Shown here in pieces: positions 1 through 9,315 of a stretch of 64,000 nucleotides of DNA (its first letter is position 1; every line of letters starts with the position of its first letter). The notes below the pieces were generated by a model that did not search any database, had not been told where the DNA came from, and saw only the letters and a list, made by a program, of their open reading frames with translations. The translations under genes were made by a program, and so were the position numbers. Source of the DNA: an uncultured Flavihumibacter sp. (GTDB lineage Bacteria; Bacteroidota; Bacteroidia; Chitinophagales; Chitinophagaceae); contig CABHOY010000041.1 of NCBI GenBank assembly GCA_902168105.1, positions 186,001 to 250,000 on the forward strand. Reading direction: 5' to 3'.

Positions 1-2
1 AT

Positions 3-1937
3 ACCTACGCATATCCCCTGAATGGAAAGTGCCCGAACTTCTACGAAGGACAGGTACTGCCCCTGGGCGTAGTTCAATTCATCAAACCAACAGATGACTT
101 TCCGGGATTAAGGCTCCGTTTTACGCCTGCTGCAGGTAAAGTATATGGTTCATCCAAACTGAGAATAGAAAGTGAAGGTGCACCGCCCACCGCGGACCCG
201 ATCATCACGAAAGACAGTCAGGTGATATATAATTCCACTCCAGGCCACGGTACCTGGCAGGGATATACGGAATCGGATGATTTCAATCCGAACTACACGA
301 TGCCGGCACAGATCTTCGCCGGTTATGGTACTGCAAATGGCGACCAGGTAAGCTGGGGCTACCTGGACGATGAATGCGATGGTATCGTTACGGCCTATCT
401 GAAACAAAGCGACAACGATAATAATCCACTCACAGCTACCGCCCACATAGTGGCGGGACCTCCCGCATATGCGCCCGATATACTGCCTATCCGTGCCGTA
501 TCAGATGAACTGGAACAGATCATCAAAGGTACTGCGCCCGACAAGGAAGTGCCTATCGAGGTAGCCGAAGAAGTGGTACGCCGCGCCTTCGAGTCCATTA
601 CGCTCATGAACACCGCTGTCATGAACGGTAACCCCATCAATGGCAGGGAGAATGTGGCCAGTACCATGGTAAGACAGGATACCAATGATTTTGGACGCCT
701 GTATGAGCCTATTATGGCAAGTTCCATAGTAGACAACCTGGCCCTTCGCACCCTGCATGAAAGAGTATTTAACGGACTAAGCTCCGGCGCCGCTACCTGG
801 TTTGCTTCAGCGCTCCGCCAGCCTAACATGATCGGCGACCTCTCCGATTCGGAACGTCGTAAAATGCCGGGCCTCATGCGCGGTGCAGACGGCAGGGGGC
901 TCACGCTGACCCACCGGATGATCAACAACGTTATCCAGGCAGCCGCTAATGCCATGTTCCAGAATAACGAAGACGGCGCTACGGAAGCACCTCCACCGCC
1001 ACCACCTCCTCCTGTTCCCGGCCAGCCGATAAAAGCAGATGACCTTATCTCACAGCTGCATTACCGTGGAGAAGGCAATCCTTACAGCGTATTGTCAAGG
1101 GCCGCTATATCCAATTGCTTCCCCGGCCTGGAATTCGACTTCAGGAACTTATGGCGGCATACCTTCCTGAATGTTACCATGAGTGAGAATGATAACTACG
1201 TACTCGACGATACCACCGGCAACAACCTGAAAGGCCGGCGCCTCGTAGCGGTAAACAATCAACCTACCATGGTCGCCGGCGTAGGACCTGTATTCCCTGG
1301 CGGAGACAGTGTATCGCTTCAGACCAAAGACAATCCGAACGGCGCTGCTTTCATGGAATGGTCTAACCTCATCGCCGGTTTCAATCTGCAAGCGGGACAA
1401 ACCGCGAAGGTACAGTTCACTGCAGGAGAAGCCACGCTGCCCGTGCTGGTTACAGTGAAAGATCTGGAGGACAAAACAAAATATCCGGAGTTCACACTTA
1501 CTGTCAATAGCTTCATGACGCCCAATACGGCGGCATTGTCGCCCACCATCGTTTCTCCCGGAGAATTAACACACGGTCTCTGCGCTCCATGGCAGAACGA
1601 TTACAGGGAATGCGCCTGTTACTATTGGGCTGCCAGCCGCCCTGATTATGTGAACGTGGTGCCGGGAGAGAATGGCCTGAGCAAAGGTGATATGTGGCTC
1701 GCCAAACGGCGTACAGGAAATTATGTTCCTGACAACCGCACCGATTCCCGCCTCTTTTCTTATGATGACCTTTTCAGGGACTGGCAGGGAGAGCTCAGCT
1801 TCATTATCAATGGGCGGGATGCAATAGCGTCTCCGTCAACGGCCGGTCAACAGGGAGATAACATTGCCCAGGGCAATGAAAAAGCAGCTAAGCCCGGAAC
1901 ACAAGTGCATCCGAATCCTTCACTAATTGACAAATAA
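3..1937 (+). CDS. LodA-like CTQ-family oxidase, 5' end cut by window
   Basis: The frame is open from the first bases of the window, so the gene begins upstream; about 644 residues are visible, close to the 650-750 usual for LodA/GoxA proteins. These are amino-acid epsilon- or alpha-oxidases that carry a self-derived cysteine tryptophylquinone (CTQ) cofactor. Family hallmarks seen here are a segment KMPGLMRGADGRGLTLTHR in the middle, NCFPGLEFDF further on, and near the C-terminus APWQNDYREC followed closely by a Trp and ASRPD. An eight-residue proline run links two halves. I cannot tell which Cys and Trp would form CTQ here, and the substrate is unknown. The stop codon overlaps the start of the next gene by one base, so the two are translationally coupled. 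The radical SAM and flavoprotein genes downstream are candidate cofactor-maturation enzymes. Family assignment is firm from motifs; activity is inference. Confidence 0.8.
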   Translation, partial: TYAYPLNGKCPNFYEGQVLPLGVVQFIKPTDDFPGLRLRFTPAAGKVYGSSKLRIESEGAPPTADPIITKDSQVIYNSTPGHGTWQGYTESDDFNPNYTMPAQIFAGYGTANGDQVSWGYLDDECDGIVTAYLKQSDNDNNPLTATAHIVAGPPAYAPDILPIRAVSDELEQIIKGTAPDKEVPIEVAEEVVRRAFESITLMNTAVMNGNPINGRENVASTMVRQDTNDFGRLYEPIMASSIVDNLALRTLHERVFNGLSSGAATWFASALRQPNMIGDLSDSERRKMPGLMRGADGRGLTLTHRMINNVIQAAANAMFQNNEDGATEAPPPPPPPPVPGQPIKADDLISQLHYRGEGNPYSVLSRAAISNCFPGLEFDFRNLWRHTFLNVTMSENDNYVLDDTTGNNLKGRRLVAVNNQPTMVAGVGPVFPGGDSVSLQTKDNPNGAAFMEWSNLIAGFNLQAGQTAKVQFTAGEATLPVLVTVKDLEDKTKYPEFTLTVNSFMTPNTAALSPTIVSPGELTHGLCAPWQNDYRECACYYWAASRPDYVNVVPGENGLSKGDMWLAKRRTGNYVPDNRTDSRLFSYDDLFRDWQGELSFIINGRDAIASPSTAGQQGDNIAQGNEKAAKPGTQVHPNPSLIDK

Positions 1938-3319
1938 TGACCCCTGTTACAATACAGTCAGGCACTGATTCACTGGCGACAATCGCCAGTGAATTAGCCG
2001 CCCGCATCAATATGGCATCTGCGCCGCGATCTCCGCAGGTCCACCTGATACCTACCGCCGGTAATACCCATTTGTTCATTACCAATGGCAGCCGCCTGTA
2101 TAATATGTCGCCCGCCATTGAAGCTCGTATGGAACAGTTGCTGCAACAACAGGACGAAGAAGGCATTACCAGGGAGCTGATCTCCCTCGGGCTTGATATG
2201 CCTGCATTCATTAACGACGAACCTTTGAAGAGCCCTAAAACATATGCATTATCGTTAGCCATTGCTCAGAAATGCAACATGGGCTGCACTTACTGTTATG
2301 CCGACCAGGGCGATTTCGGAGGGCCGATGAAGAATATGTCTGCCGATACCGCCAGGCAATCCATTGATCTCCTGCTGAAAGACTGTGATACAGGTAGTAA
2401 AGTACAGGTCACCTTCCTGGGCGGTGAACCCCTCATCAACAGGAAAGCATTAAGGGAAACTACACAGTATGCGGTTGAGCAAGGCCGTAGTAAAAATGTG
2501 CAGGTCAATTTCTCCCTAACCACCAACGGAACACTGTTGAAAGAAGATGATGCCGCTTTCTTCGAAGAATATGGCTTTGCTGTCACCATCAGCCTTGATG
2601 GTATTGGTGAACAACACGACAATCTTCGTCCTTTGAAGAACGGGGCTGGTACCTATCAGCAGATCATCGAAAAGATCCGGCCACTGCTAACCATGCAGCG
2701 AAAGATGCAGGTATCTGCCCGGGTAACTGTCACTCCCTCCAATATGGACCTTGCAAAGACCTTACAGGAGTTCATTGACATGGGTTTTCACAGTGTCGGC
2801 TTCTCACCCTTGTTACGTTCCAGCAGCGGAAAAGGCGAGATGTCCAGGGAAGACCTGGAACAGATGCTGCAGGCGATGATCGAATGCGGACTGCTTTTCG
2901 AGCAGCACGTGATCACCGGCAGGCGTTTCCCCTTCCTCAATATGGTCAATGCACTGAAAGAGATTGCCAAAGGTACCCACAGACCCTATCCCTGTGGCGC
3001 AGGCGCGGGCTATATGGGCGTTTCCGCCGACGGTGAGCTATCTGCCTGCCACCGTTTTGTGAACGAACCAGCAGGCCGTATGGGCGATCTTGTTAACGGA
3101 ATAAATCCTACCTTACAGAACGACTGGCTGGCGTCAAGGCACGTCCATAACCAGGAGCCCTGTCATCAGTGCTGGGCCAGGTATCTTTGCGGTGGCGGTT
3201 GTCATCATGAAGTGCTGGAAAAAGGCCGTACCGCCTGTGACTATATCCGTGGCTGGCTGCATTACACCATGCAGGCCCACGAAAGGATCGCCCGGATGGC
3301 GCCCCATTGGTACAAGTAG
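1937..3319 (+). CDS. SPASM-domain radical SAM maturase
   Basis: The 460-residue protein has the radical SAM cluster motif CNMGCTYC (Cys113, Cys117, Cys120) followed by a typical TIM-barrel segment (FLGGEPLINR, then SLTTNGTLL and ISLDGIGEQHD). The C-terminal SPASM region carries CGAGAGYMGVSADGELSACH and a later group CHQCWARYLCGGGCHHE plus one more Cys, enough for two auxiliary 4Fe-4S clusters. The N-terminal 100 residues resemble the peptide-recognition region of QhpD/anSME-type enzymes. Such enzymes modify a partner polypeptide, often by forming thioether crosslinks. The start codon overlaps the stop of the LodA-like gene, and a flavoprotein gene follows, so the likely substrate is the LodA-like protein. 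LodA systems described to date are matured by the flavoprotein alone, so a radical SAM partner is unusual. The partner is inference. Confidence 0.85.
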   Translation: MTPVTIQSGTDSLATIASELAARINMASAPRSPQVHLIPTAGNTHLFITNGSRLYNMSPAIEARMEQLLQQQDEEGITRELISLGLDMPAFINDEPLKSPKTYALSLAIAQKCNMGCTYCYADQGDFGGPMKNMSADTARQSIDLLLKDCDTGSKVQVTFLGGEPLINRKALRETTQYAVEQGRSKNVQVNFSLTTNGTLLKEDDAAFFEEYGFAVTISLDGIGEQHDNLRPLKNGAGTYQQIIEKIRPLLTMQRKMQVSARVTVTPSNMDLAKTLQEFIDMGFHSVGFSPLLRSSSGKGEMSREDLEQMLQAMIECGLLFEQHVITGRRFPFLNMVNALKEIAKGTHRPYPCGAGAGYMGVSADGELSACHRFVNEPAGRMGDLVNGINPTLQNDWLASRHVHNQEPCHQCWARYLCGGGCHHEVLEKGRTACDYIRGWLHYTMQAHERIARMAPHWYK

Positions 3320-3333
3320 CTATTGAACATATT

Positions 3334-4803
3334 ATGACCCCGCAACAAACAACTGACGTGCTTATCATTGGAGCTGGCCCCGCAGGTACCTGCGCAGCTT
3401 TACGCCTGCTCGCCCTCGGCCACAAAGTGGCATTGGCAGAAAGCGCCGCCTTTCCCCGGCCACAGATCGGTGAATCCCTTTCTCCAGGTATCCGGAACAT
3501 CTTCGATTACCTGGAAGCCTCACATCTGCTTAGTCAACGTAACTACCTCCATCAGCTTAACGCACACGTGATATGGGACACCACTGCCGTACAAACCGTC
3601 AGCGCCGCACAACGTGGCCCCGGCATTATGGTTGACAGGGGGTTGCTCGACCAGGACCTGCTCGCCCTGGCGGTGGAACGGGGACTACAACTTTATCAGC
3701 CTGCACGTTTTGAATCCTGCCTGCAAACTGATACCGGCTGGCAATCGCAGCTCCGCCAGGAAACCCGGCTCATTATCATCAACAGCAGGTTTATATTGGA
3801 TGCACGTGGCCGGCGCGGGAACAATATGCAGGACAGGGTGCTTACCGCTCCCCCTGCAGTGGCAATATGGGGCCATTTACCGGCACATCTCATGCCAGGC
3901 GATACTCATATCGAAGCAACGGAAAAAGGCTGGATTTGGGGCTCTCCTACCTTCGACGGACAATTCAGGACAATTACCTTTCTCGATCCGAAGGAACTGA
4001 AAGGGAATACCGTGCCTGTCGCGTTCAATAACGTACTGTCAAACACCCGTTTGTTCGAAGCTGTTCGCAATCACGAAATAAACGACCTGCAAACGTGTAC
4101 GGTATTCACCTATGCGCACACCTCTCCCTGGCAGGACAATTACCTTCGCCTGGGTGAAGCCGCCTTCTCCCTTGACCCGCTTTCCTCTACCGGTGTAGAG
4201 AAAGCCATGCGCTTTTCCCTCCAGGCCGTTATTGCCGTCAATACCATCCTGAAAACCGGTCAGACAGGTCTTGCACAGTCTTTCTATGAAGATAATATGA
4301 TCGCCTCCGTTAGCAGTCACACCCACTGGACCAGCAACTACTATGCGCAGGCATGGCCGGGACAGGAGCATGCTTTCTGGAGAGATAGGTCTGTTCCCTA
4401 CATCGGTCAGCCCGACACCTCCACGACCTTCTACAACAGGCTGAAAGGCAAATTCGCCGCCCCGAAAGAAAAAGGGCCTGACAGGCAGATCAACGTACAG
4501 CAGGAACTGCAACGTCTCTGGCATGAACAGGTCCGTTTATCGCCTGCACTGATCTTCAGGGAAACGCCCTGCGTTGTCGATGATATACTGCAACTCCGCA
4601 CAGCTATTCAGCACCCTAACCTCGAACGGGAAATAGCCTACCTGGAAGCAGTGGAGATTTCTCCTTTGCTGTCACTGCCCGGTAACGTCACTACATTTGG
4701 AGATGTTATACAGGAATGGAGCCGCCTGCTGCCTTTTGAACAGGCTGTCCGTATTGCCTTCTTCCTGTGGGATAAGGACATTCTCTGTACTGAAGCGCCG
4801 TGA
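3334..4803 (+). CDS. LodB-like FAD-dependent oxidoreductase
   Basis: A flavoprotein of the tryptophan-halogenase/LodB/geranylgeranyl-reductase fold. The dinucleotide-binding motif GAGPAG lies near the N-terminus, GESLSPG follows about 45 residues later as in halogenases and LodB, and the second FAD contact GEAAFSLDPLSSTGVEKAM is in the middle. I chose the ATG 14 bases after the radical SAM stop; a TTG 27 bases upstream, inside the previous gene, is possible but less likely. In LodA/LodB and GoxA/GoxB pairs the flavoprotein is needed to make CTQ, probably by hydroxylating the tryptophan; in the QHNDH system the analogous role belongs to QhpG. By position this is the maturase for the upstream LodA-like protein. 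The last 140 residues are family-specific and have no recognisable extra domain. A 144-base gap follows before the permease gene. Confidence 0.8.
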   Translation: MTPQQTTDVLIIGAGPAGTCAALRLLALGHKVALAESAAFPRPQIGESLSPGIRNIFDYLEASHLLSQRNYLHQLNAHVIWDTTAVQTVSAAQRGPGIMVDRGLLDQDLLALAVERGLQLYQPARFESCLQTDTGWQSQLRQETRLIIINSRFILDARGRRGNNMQDRVLTAPPAVAIWGHLPAHLMPGDTHIEATEKGWIWGSPTFDGQFRTITFLDPKELKGNTVPVAFNNVLSNTRLFEAVRNHEINDLQTCTVFTYAHTSPWQDNYLRLGEAAFSLDPLSSTGVEKAMRFSLQAVIAVNTILKTGQTGLAQSFYEDNMIASVSSHTHWTSNYYAQAWPGQEHAFWRDRSVPYIGQPDTSTTFYNRLKGKFAAPKEKGPDRQINVQQELQRLWHEQVRLSPALIFRETPCVVDDILQLRTAIQHPNLEREIAYLEAVEISPLLSLPGNVTTFGDVIQEWSRLLPFEQAVRIAFFLWDKDILCTEAP

Positions 4804-4947
4804 AGACGTCCGAAAACGAACGTAGTTGATGCTGAAACCGGACATTTAAAACATCCTCAACCTACACAACATTCTGAATATAAATATATTGACTCATGGC
4901 ATCTACTTTGATCCCTATGCTCGCAACCGTTATTCAAACATACCCTT

Positions 4948-7305
4948 ATGTTCAGGAATTACTTCATCATTGCTATCAGAAATCTGAAGCGTAATTTTAA
5001 CTATGCCTCCCTAAATATCATAGGGCTTACCTTAAGTATTGCCGCCTGTCTGATCATATTTCTGATCACTAAGAATGAACTGACCTTCGACGCCTACCAC
5101 GAGAAGGCAGACAGGACCTACCGTGTCACTATGAATGCATTGGATTTTAATCCCAGTGTATCCCTGGCTATCGCACCTGCTATGCGGACAGCTTTTCCCG
5201 AACTGGAAAAGGTATCCCAGTACTGGCAGCGTACCGACGGCCTGGTTAAAGTGGGCAATACCCGTTATATGCAGGATGAATATGCCTTTGCCGACGCGGC
5301 ATTCACAGATATCTTTGATTACAAATGGATATCCGGCAACCCGCATACTGCGCTCACTGAACCTAATACCGTCGTGCTGACTGAAAGCGTCGCCCGTAAA
5401 TACTTCGGGAACGAAAACGCTATGGGAAAAACTTTTCAGCTCGATAATAATTATCAGCTAACTGTTACCGGCATCATCAAAGACCTGCCTCCTAATACAG
5501 GAATGACCTTCGGATTTCTCACATCCTTTGCGACAATTGAGAAAGAAATGAAGAACGCCATGAGTGAATTTTATGCCATTGTAGGAGGTAATACATTCAT
5601 CGTTGTTCCACCCAACTACAACATCAGTAATGTCGAAACACGCATGAAAGCGTTCGTCTCTCAAAACTGGGGCCCAGACATCGCAGCAGAAGCAAAATTG
5701 TTGATGCAACCGCTAAAAGAGGTCCATTTTGACCAACGTTATATTCAAAGCGCAACAACTTCCCGTAATACATACAGGTCACTCATTGCCATTGCGATAT
5801 TTATCATTGTCACGGCATGCATCAATTTCATTAACCTCGCAACCGCACAGGCCATGAAACGGGCCAGGGAAACAAGCGTGAGAAAAGTACTGGGAGCCGA
5901 CCGCTTCCAACTGATACGGCAATTCCTTGGTGAAACAGCCATCATGGTGTTACTCACCGTTATACTGGGCCTGGTCGCCGCCTATATTGCGTTACCACAA
6001 GTAGCGTCATGGCTCGATGTACGCATCAGCGTGTCACAGTTGAATCAACCGATGATCTATGGATTGCTGGCGGCGCTGGCGTTTATCATCATATTGCTGG
6101 CAGGACTGTACCCTGCCTTCGTACAATCATCCTTTCAACCGGCAATCAGTCTTAAGAGTGCAGGCGGTCAATCATCCGGCAGCAGTTTAACCCTTCGCAA
6201 ATCACTCGTATTCGTGCAGTTCCTGGTATCACAGGTACTGATCGTCGGTACGCTGGTGGTAGCTAAACAAATGGACTTCTTCAAAAACCAGGACCTGGGC
6301 TTTAATAAGGAAGCGGTTGTTTCTTTCTCCATTCCCGACAGGGACAAACGTGACGTACTTGCACAGGAACTGAAAGACAATAAAGGCATCAAAGAAATGT
6401 CCTTCTCTACCGGCGCTCCTTCTTATAACCAGTCTTATGCGCCTTTCTCTTGTCCTGAAAGAGGTATTACCAAAGACGATGTGACAGAGCTGAAGTTTGT
6501 AGATGAAAACTTCATGAAGATGTTCGACATGAAAATGCTGTCAGGCATAGGCATTACCCCCGTAAAAGATGGGGATACCATTTTCCGTGTAGTTGTGAAT
6601 GAAGCCCTGATCCGGAAACTTGGTATTAATAATCCAGAGGATGCCATAGGAGTGAACATCATGCAAGGCCGGGGAAAACTCGTTATAAAAGGTGTGGTAC
6701 AGGATTTCCAGAGTGAATCAAAACACAAGGAAAAACGTCCTTGCATACTCTTTAACAATCCGCGGGCTTTTAATACTGCCAGTGTAAGATTGTTTCCAAA
6801 AGATATGCCTGCCACTATCGCCAAAATAGAAAAAGACTGGAATGCGCTTTTCCCTGAAGAACTCTTCTCTTACGAATTCCTCGACGATCATATCGCCGCC
6901 ATGTATAAACAGGAACAAAAGCTATTTACTGCCTACAGATTATTCTCCGGCCTTGCCATCATTATCGGTTGCCTCGGATTATATGGTTTGGTGGCCTTCG
7001 CTGCCGTTCAGCGCAATAAGGAAATAGGTATCAGGAAAGTGTTGGGAGCCTCTATCCCTGATATCGTAGCCTTATTCGGTAAAGAATTTATTTTGCTGAT
7101 AGGACTGGCCTTTCTCGTGGCTACGCCGCTGTCTTATTATCTCATGCACAACTGGCTGGGTAACTTCGCCTATCACATTTCTTTATCTGTAGGCATTTTT
7201 GTTATAGCCATCGCCACGTCGGTGATCATTGCAGCGGTAACCATCGCCCACCAATCCATCAAAGCCGCATTGGCCAATCCGCTAAAAAGCATTAAAACGG
7301 AATAA
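4948..7305 (+). CDS. FtsX/MacB-type ABC transporter permease
   Basis: A 785-residue inner-membrane permease of the large Bacteroidota class with two tandem MacB-periplasmic-core plus FtsX units. The N-terminus MFRNYFIIAIRNLKRN followed by a hydrophobic span (about residues 21-43) is diagnostic. The first FtsX domain (about 275-410) has three membrane spans and contains ARETSVRKVLGADRFQLI. The second, at the C-terminus, contains NKEIGIRKVLGASIPDIVALF and ends ALANPLKSIKTE. These proteins work with a separate ATPase and usually a membrane-fusion protein in mechanotransmission, export of peptides or lipoproteins, or antimicrobial-peptide sensing. No ATPase gene lies next to it, so its partner must be elsewhere; stand-alone permeases of this kind are common in Chitinophaga. 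A hairpin with a T-run follows the gene. Family is certain; the substrate cannot be told. Confidence 0.9.
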   Translation: MFRNYFIIAIRNLKRNFNYASLNIIGLTLSIAACLIIFLITKNELTFDAYHEKADRTYRVTMNALDFNPSVSLAIAPAMRTAFPELEKVSQYWQRTDGLVKVGNTRYMQDEYAFADAAFTDIFDYKWISGNPHTALTEPNTVVLTESVARKYFGNENAMGKTFQLDNNYQLTVTGIIKDLPPNTGMTFGFLTSFATIEKEMKNAMSEFYAIVGGNTFIVVPPNYNISNVETRMKAFVSQNWGPDIAAEAKLLMQPLKEVHFDQRYIQSATTSRNTYRSLIAIAIFIIVTACINFINLATAQAMKRARETSVRKVLGADRFQLIRQFLGETAIMVLLTVILGLVAAYIALPQVASWLDVRISVSQLNQPMIYGLLAALAFIIILLAGLYPAFVQSSFQPAISLKSAGGQSSGSSLTLRKSLVFVQFLVSQVLIVGTLVVAKQMDFFKNQDLGFNKEAVVSFSIPDRDKRDVLAQELKDNKGIKEMSFSTGAPSYNQSYAPFSCPERGITKDDVTELKFVDENFMKMFDMKMLSGIGITPVKDGDTIFRVVVNEALIRKLGINNPEDAIGVNIMQGRGKLVIKGVVQDFQSESKHKEKRPCILFNNPRAFNTASVRLFPKDMPATIAKIEKDWNALFPEELFSYEFLDDHIAAMYKQEQKLFTAYRLFSGLAIIIGCLGLYGLVAFAAVQRNKEIGIRKVLGASIPDIVALFGKEFILLIGLAFLVATPLSYYLMHNWLGNFAYHISLSVGIFVIAIATSVIIAAVTIAHQSIKAALANPLKSIKTE

Positions 7306-7350
7306 AAGGAAAAGGTATATTGTTATCAAACATTTTCAATCGCCGCATTA

Positions 7351-7371
7351 GACCCCGTCAGGGGTCTTTTT
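7351..7371 (+). terminator. GACCCC/GGGGTC hairpin with T-run after permease gene
   Basis: A 6-bp GC-rich stem (GACCCC, loop GTCA, GGGGTC) is followed at once by TTTTT, the form of an intrinsic terminator, 45 bases after the permease stop. The same hairpin is the left end of the interspersed palindromic element described next, so the element may supply the termination signal. Confidence 0.6.
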
Positions 7372-7625
7372 GTTTGTAGCCCCGGGTTTTCAACCCGGGG
7401 TATTGAATATCGGAACGTTCGCCATAGGATGTTTGCCATCGAAACGTTTGCCATCGAAACGTTACCATCGAAACGTTACCATTGGATTGTTCGCCACCGA
7501 AACATTCACAACGTTCGACAATTTGTTAATACCAATTACAACGAACCGTTATCATATAATGCACATCATCACCGTACCCCGGGTTGAAACCCGGGGCTAC
7601 AAACATGAAGACCCCTGACGGGGTC
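7351..7625. repeat. Interspersed palindromic element, copy 1
   Basis: A 275-bp non-coding segment bounded by inverted ends. The left end has GACCCCGTCAGGGGTC, then a GTTTGTAGCCCCGGG stretch and a second palindrome CCCCGGGTTTTCAACCCGGGG. The right end carries the reverse complement of the whole arrangement, finishing GACCCCTGACGGGGTC. Inside lie about three and a half tandem copies of a 14-15 bp unit around CCATCGAAACGTT. Near-identical ends recur at 15416-15633 and in decayed form near 47.8 kb, so this is a repeat family, probably MITE- or REPIN-like. No protein is encoded. Mobility is inference. Confidence 0.8.
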
Positions 7626-7653
7626 TTAACCTGGATATCTACATTTGATCAGT

Positions 7654-7690
7654 AAAAAGGAAAGCCGGTCAACTTAACAGACCGGCTTTC
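7654..7690 (-). terminator. Intrinsic terminator of the SRPBCC gene
   Basis: Read on the minus strand, a 10-bp stem AAAGCCGGTC/GACCGGCTTT with a 9-base loop is followed by CCTTTTTAC. It sits 31 bases past the stop codon of the minus-strand SRPBCC gene. Confidence 0.75.
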
Positions 7691-7720
7691 AATGCCAATA
7701 TCGTACGATAAACAATAATG

Positions 7721-8161
7721 TTAATTCCGTTCAGATAATTCCTTCACTTTCTCCAATGCCTTAGGCCAGGTCTTAACGAAGTAATCTTTATGATCTTCCG
7801 CAATATCCATATCTACCACCAACTCTGTATCGCCATTCACATTTTTTAATGTGTAATTCTCATGTGCACCGGCCCACTTCTTTACCTCGTCGCTCACTCT
7901 GTCTTCAACACCGTCCGTTACAAACCCAAGATGTTCTATTGACATGTACTCATTAGGAATATTATCTGCTACCCTGGATATCATGCCGGAATTCTTAGCA
8001 TCGAGGAACTGCACCTCACTGCCTTTCTTCCAGTCAGTTTTTGCCCATGATCCGGGTGCAAAGACTGAGGTCCATTCACGGTAAGAAGTATCGTCCCACA
8101 GTATCTGCCACACCTTTTCGCGAGACTCGTTAATTGTGATCTTAAATTCATGTTTTTCCAT
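7721..8161 (-). CDS. SRPBCC (AHSA1-like) domain protein
   Basis: A 146-residue single-domain protein of the START/Bet v1-like SRPBCC fold, of the AHSA1 (Activator of Hsp90 ATPase homologue 1-like) branch. The opening KITINESREKVWQILWD with a following W-x-x-x-F segment, and the closing amphipathic helix ending TWPKALEKVKELSE, are typical. The fold makes a deep hydrophobic pocket that binds small lipophilic ligands; bacterial members are mostly uncharacterised. There is no signal peptide, so it should be cytoplasmic. It is transcribed alone: a terminator follows it, and the GH43 gene on the same strand lies upstream across about 170 bases. The ligand cannot be deduced. Confidence 0.8.
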   Translation of the reverse strand: MEKHEFKITINESREKVWQILWDDTSYREWTSVFAPGSWAKTDWKKGSEVQFLDAKNSGMISRVADNIPNEYMSIEHLGFVTDGVEDRVSDEVKKWAGAHENYTLKNVNGDTELVVDMDIAEDHKDYFVKTWPKALEKVKELSERN

Positions 8162-8329
8162 AATGGTGTTTTTAGCGTTTTGAACGTATGATTAATGGAA
8201 AGCTTTGTTGCTGTAACAAAGATGAATTTCTTTTCACTTTTACAGGCGGTGTAATTGCGACTTTCTGAAGGGGTAAACCGGTCAATCCGGAATACCCCTA
8301 CAGCCTGGTGCTGGCAATAACACCCAGGC

Positions 8330-9307
8330 TTATTTACCTGTCGTCTGTACTACCTTTTGAATAGTACCGTCTTCATTATAGAATAATTTATCTACACAAA
8401 TAGACCGCAGCCAGTCATGATGCGACAGTGCGCTGTTATGGTAGAAAGCGTACCACTGACCTTTATACTCAACGATAGAACCATGGTTCGTATAACTGTC
8501 TGTCGGGTCCATATAGATCCCTTTGTATGTCCACGGGCCTAAAGGACTGTCGCTCGTAGCATAACGCAGCTGGTTGTGTTTACCGTCTTTGTCATTGTTA
8601 TCGGAGTAAGACAGGTAGTACACACCATCTTTTTTATGCACCCAGGTGGCTTCGTGGAAATCCACCAGTCCTTCCATAGACTGCATATCACCATCTATGC
8701 CCATCATATCGTCCATCAGTTTGCCACCTTTACAAACACCGCCACCGCCATAATAGAAGTAAGCCAGTCCGTCGTCATCAACGAACACACATGGGTCGAT
8801 CATCGGTTCCAGATCAGGCAGGAAGCCTTTTACAGTAAATCCGCCAGCCGGGCTGGTACTGGTAGCCACGCCGATCTTCCAGGTCTTGTTCCATTCGTCT
8901 CCGCTCGGATGAGGGAAGAAAAGATAATAAGTGCCTTTCCTGAACGCACAATCAGGCGCCCACATAAAACCACCTTCTTTTCTACCCCAGGGAACCTGGC
9001 TCGCACGCAGTATCTCACCATGGTCTTTCCAATGTACCATATCATCAGTAGAGAAAACATGGTACTGGTCCATCAGGTCACAGCCTTTTGGCGGCGCAAT
9101 ATCATGAGATGCGTAAACATATAATCGTCCGTCATTCCACACATGTGCCGAAGGATCGGCCGTGTAGATCTCTGTAATAAAAGGGTTCTGTTGTGCCGTG
9201 GATGAAGAGGCCGACAATACTATCAATAAGAATGAAATGGAAAGAGCGTTCATCATCTTTCCCGTAAAACCTAAACGCATGCGACTGATCTTTTGCATAT
9301 TTCTCAA
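8330..9307 (-). CDS. Secreted GH43-family glycosidase
   Basis: A 325-residue protein with a long N-terminal leader ending in a hydrophobic signal peptide (LSISFLLIVLSASSSTAQQ). The mature part is a five-bladed beta-propeller of glycoside hydrolase family 43: an early catalytic-base Asp in YTADPSAHVWNDG, a central Asp in PMIDPCVFVDDDG, and a general-acid Glu in FHEATWVHKK. GH43 enzymes are arabinofuranosidases, xylosidases or arabinanases; the subfamily cannot be fixed by eye. It is the last gene of a minus-strand operon with SusC, SusD and a DUF3823 lipoprotein and begins 8 bases after the DUF3823 stop. ATG codons at the 4th, 10th, 18th and 19th residues could also serve; the last two give a more normal signal-peptide length. 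A bulged hairpin (8302-8330) overlaps the stop codon. Confidence 0.85.
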   Translation of the reverse strand: MRNMQKISRMRLGFTGKMMNALSISFLLIVLSASSSTAQQNPFITEIYTADPSAHVWNDGRLYVYASHDIAPPKGCDLMDQYHVFSTDDMVHWKDHGEILRASQVPWGRKEGGFMWAPDCAFRKGTYYLFFPHPSGDEWNKTWKIGVATSTSPAGGFTVKGFLPDLEPMIDPCVFVDDDGLAYFYYGGGGVCKGGKLMDDMMGIDGDMQSMEGLVDFHEATWVHKKDGVYYLSYSDNNDKDGKHNQLRYATSDSPLGPWTYKGIYMDPTDSYTNHGSIVEYKGQWYAFYHNSALSHHDWLRSICVDKLFYNEDGTIQKVVQTTGK

Positions 9308-9315
9308 AACTTGTA

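Noticed and set aside
3307-3333. TTG start for the flavoprotein, overlapping the radical SAM gene
   Set aside because: The ATG at 3334 gives the usual distance to the FAD motif; the TTG extension adds nothing family-like.
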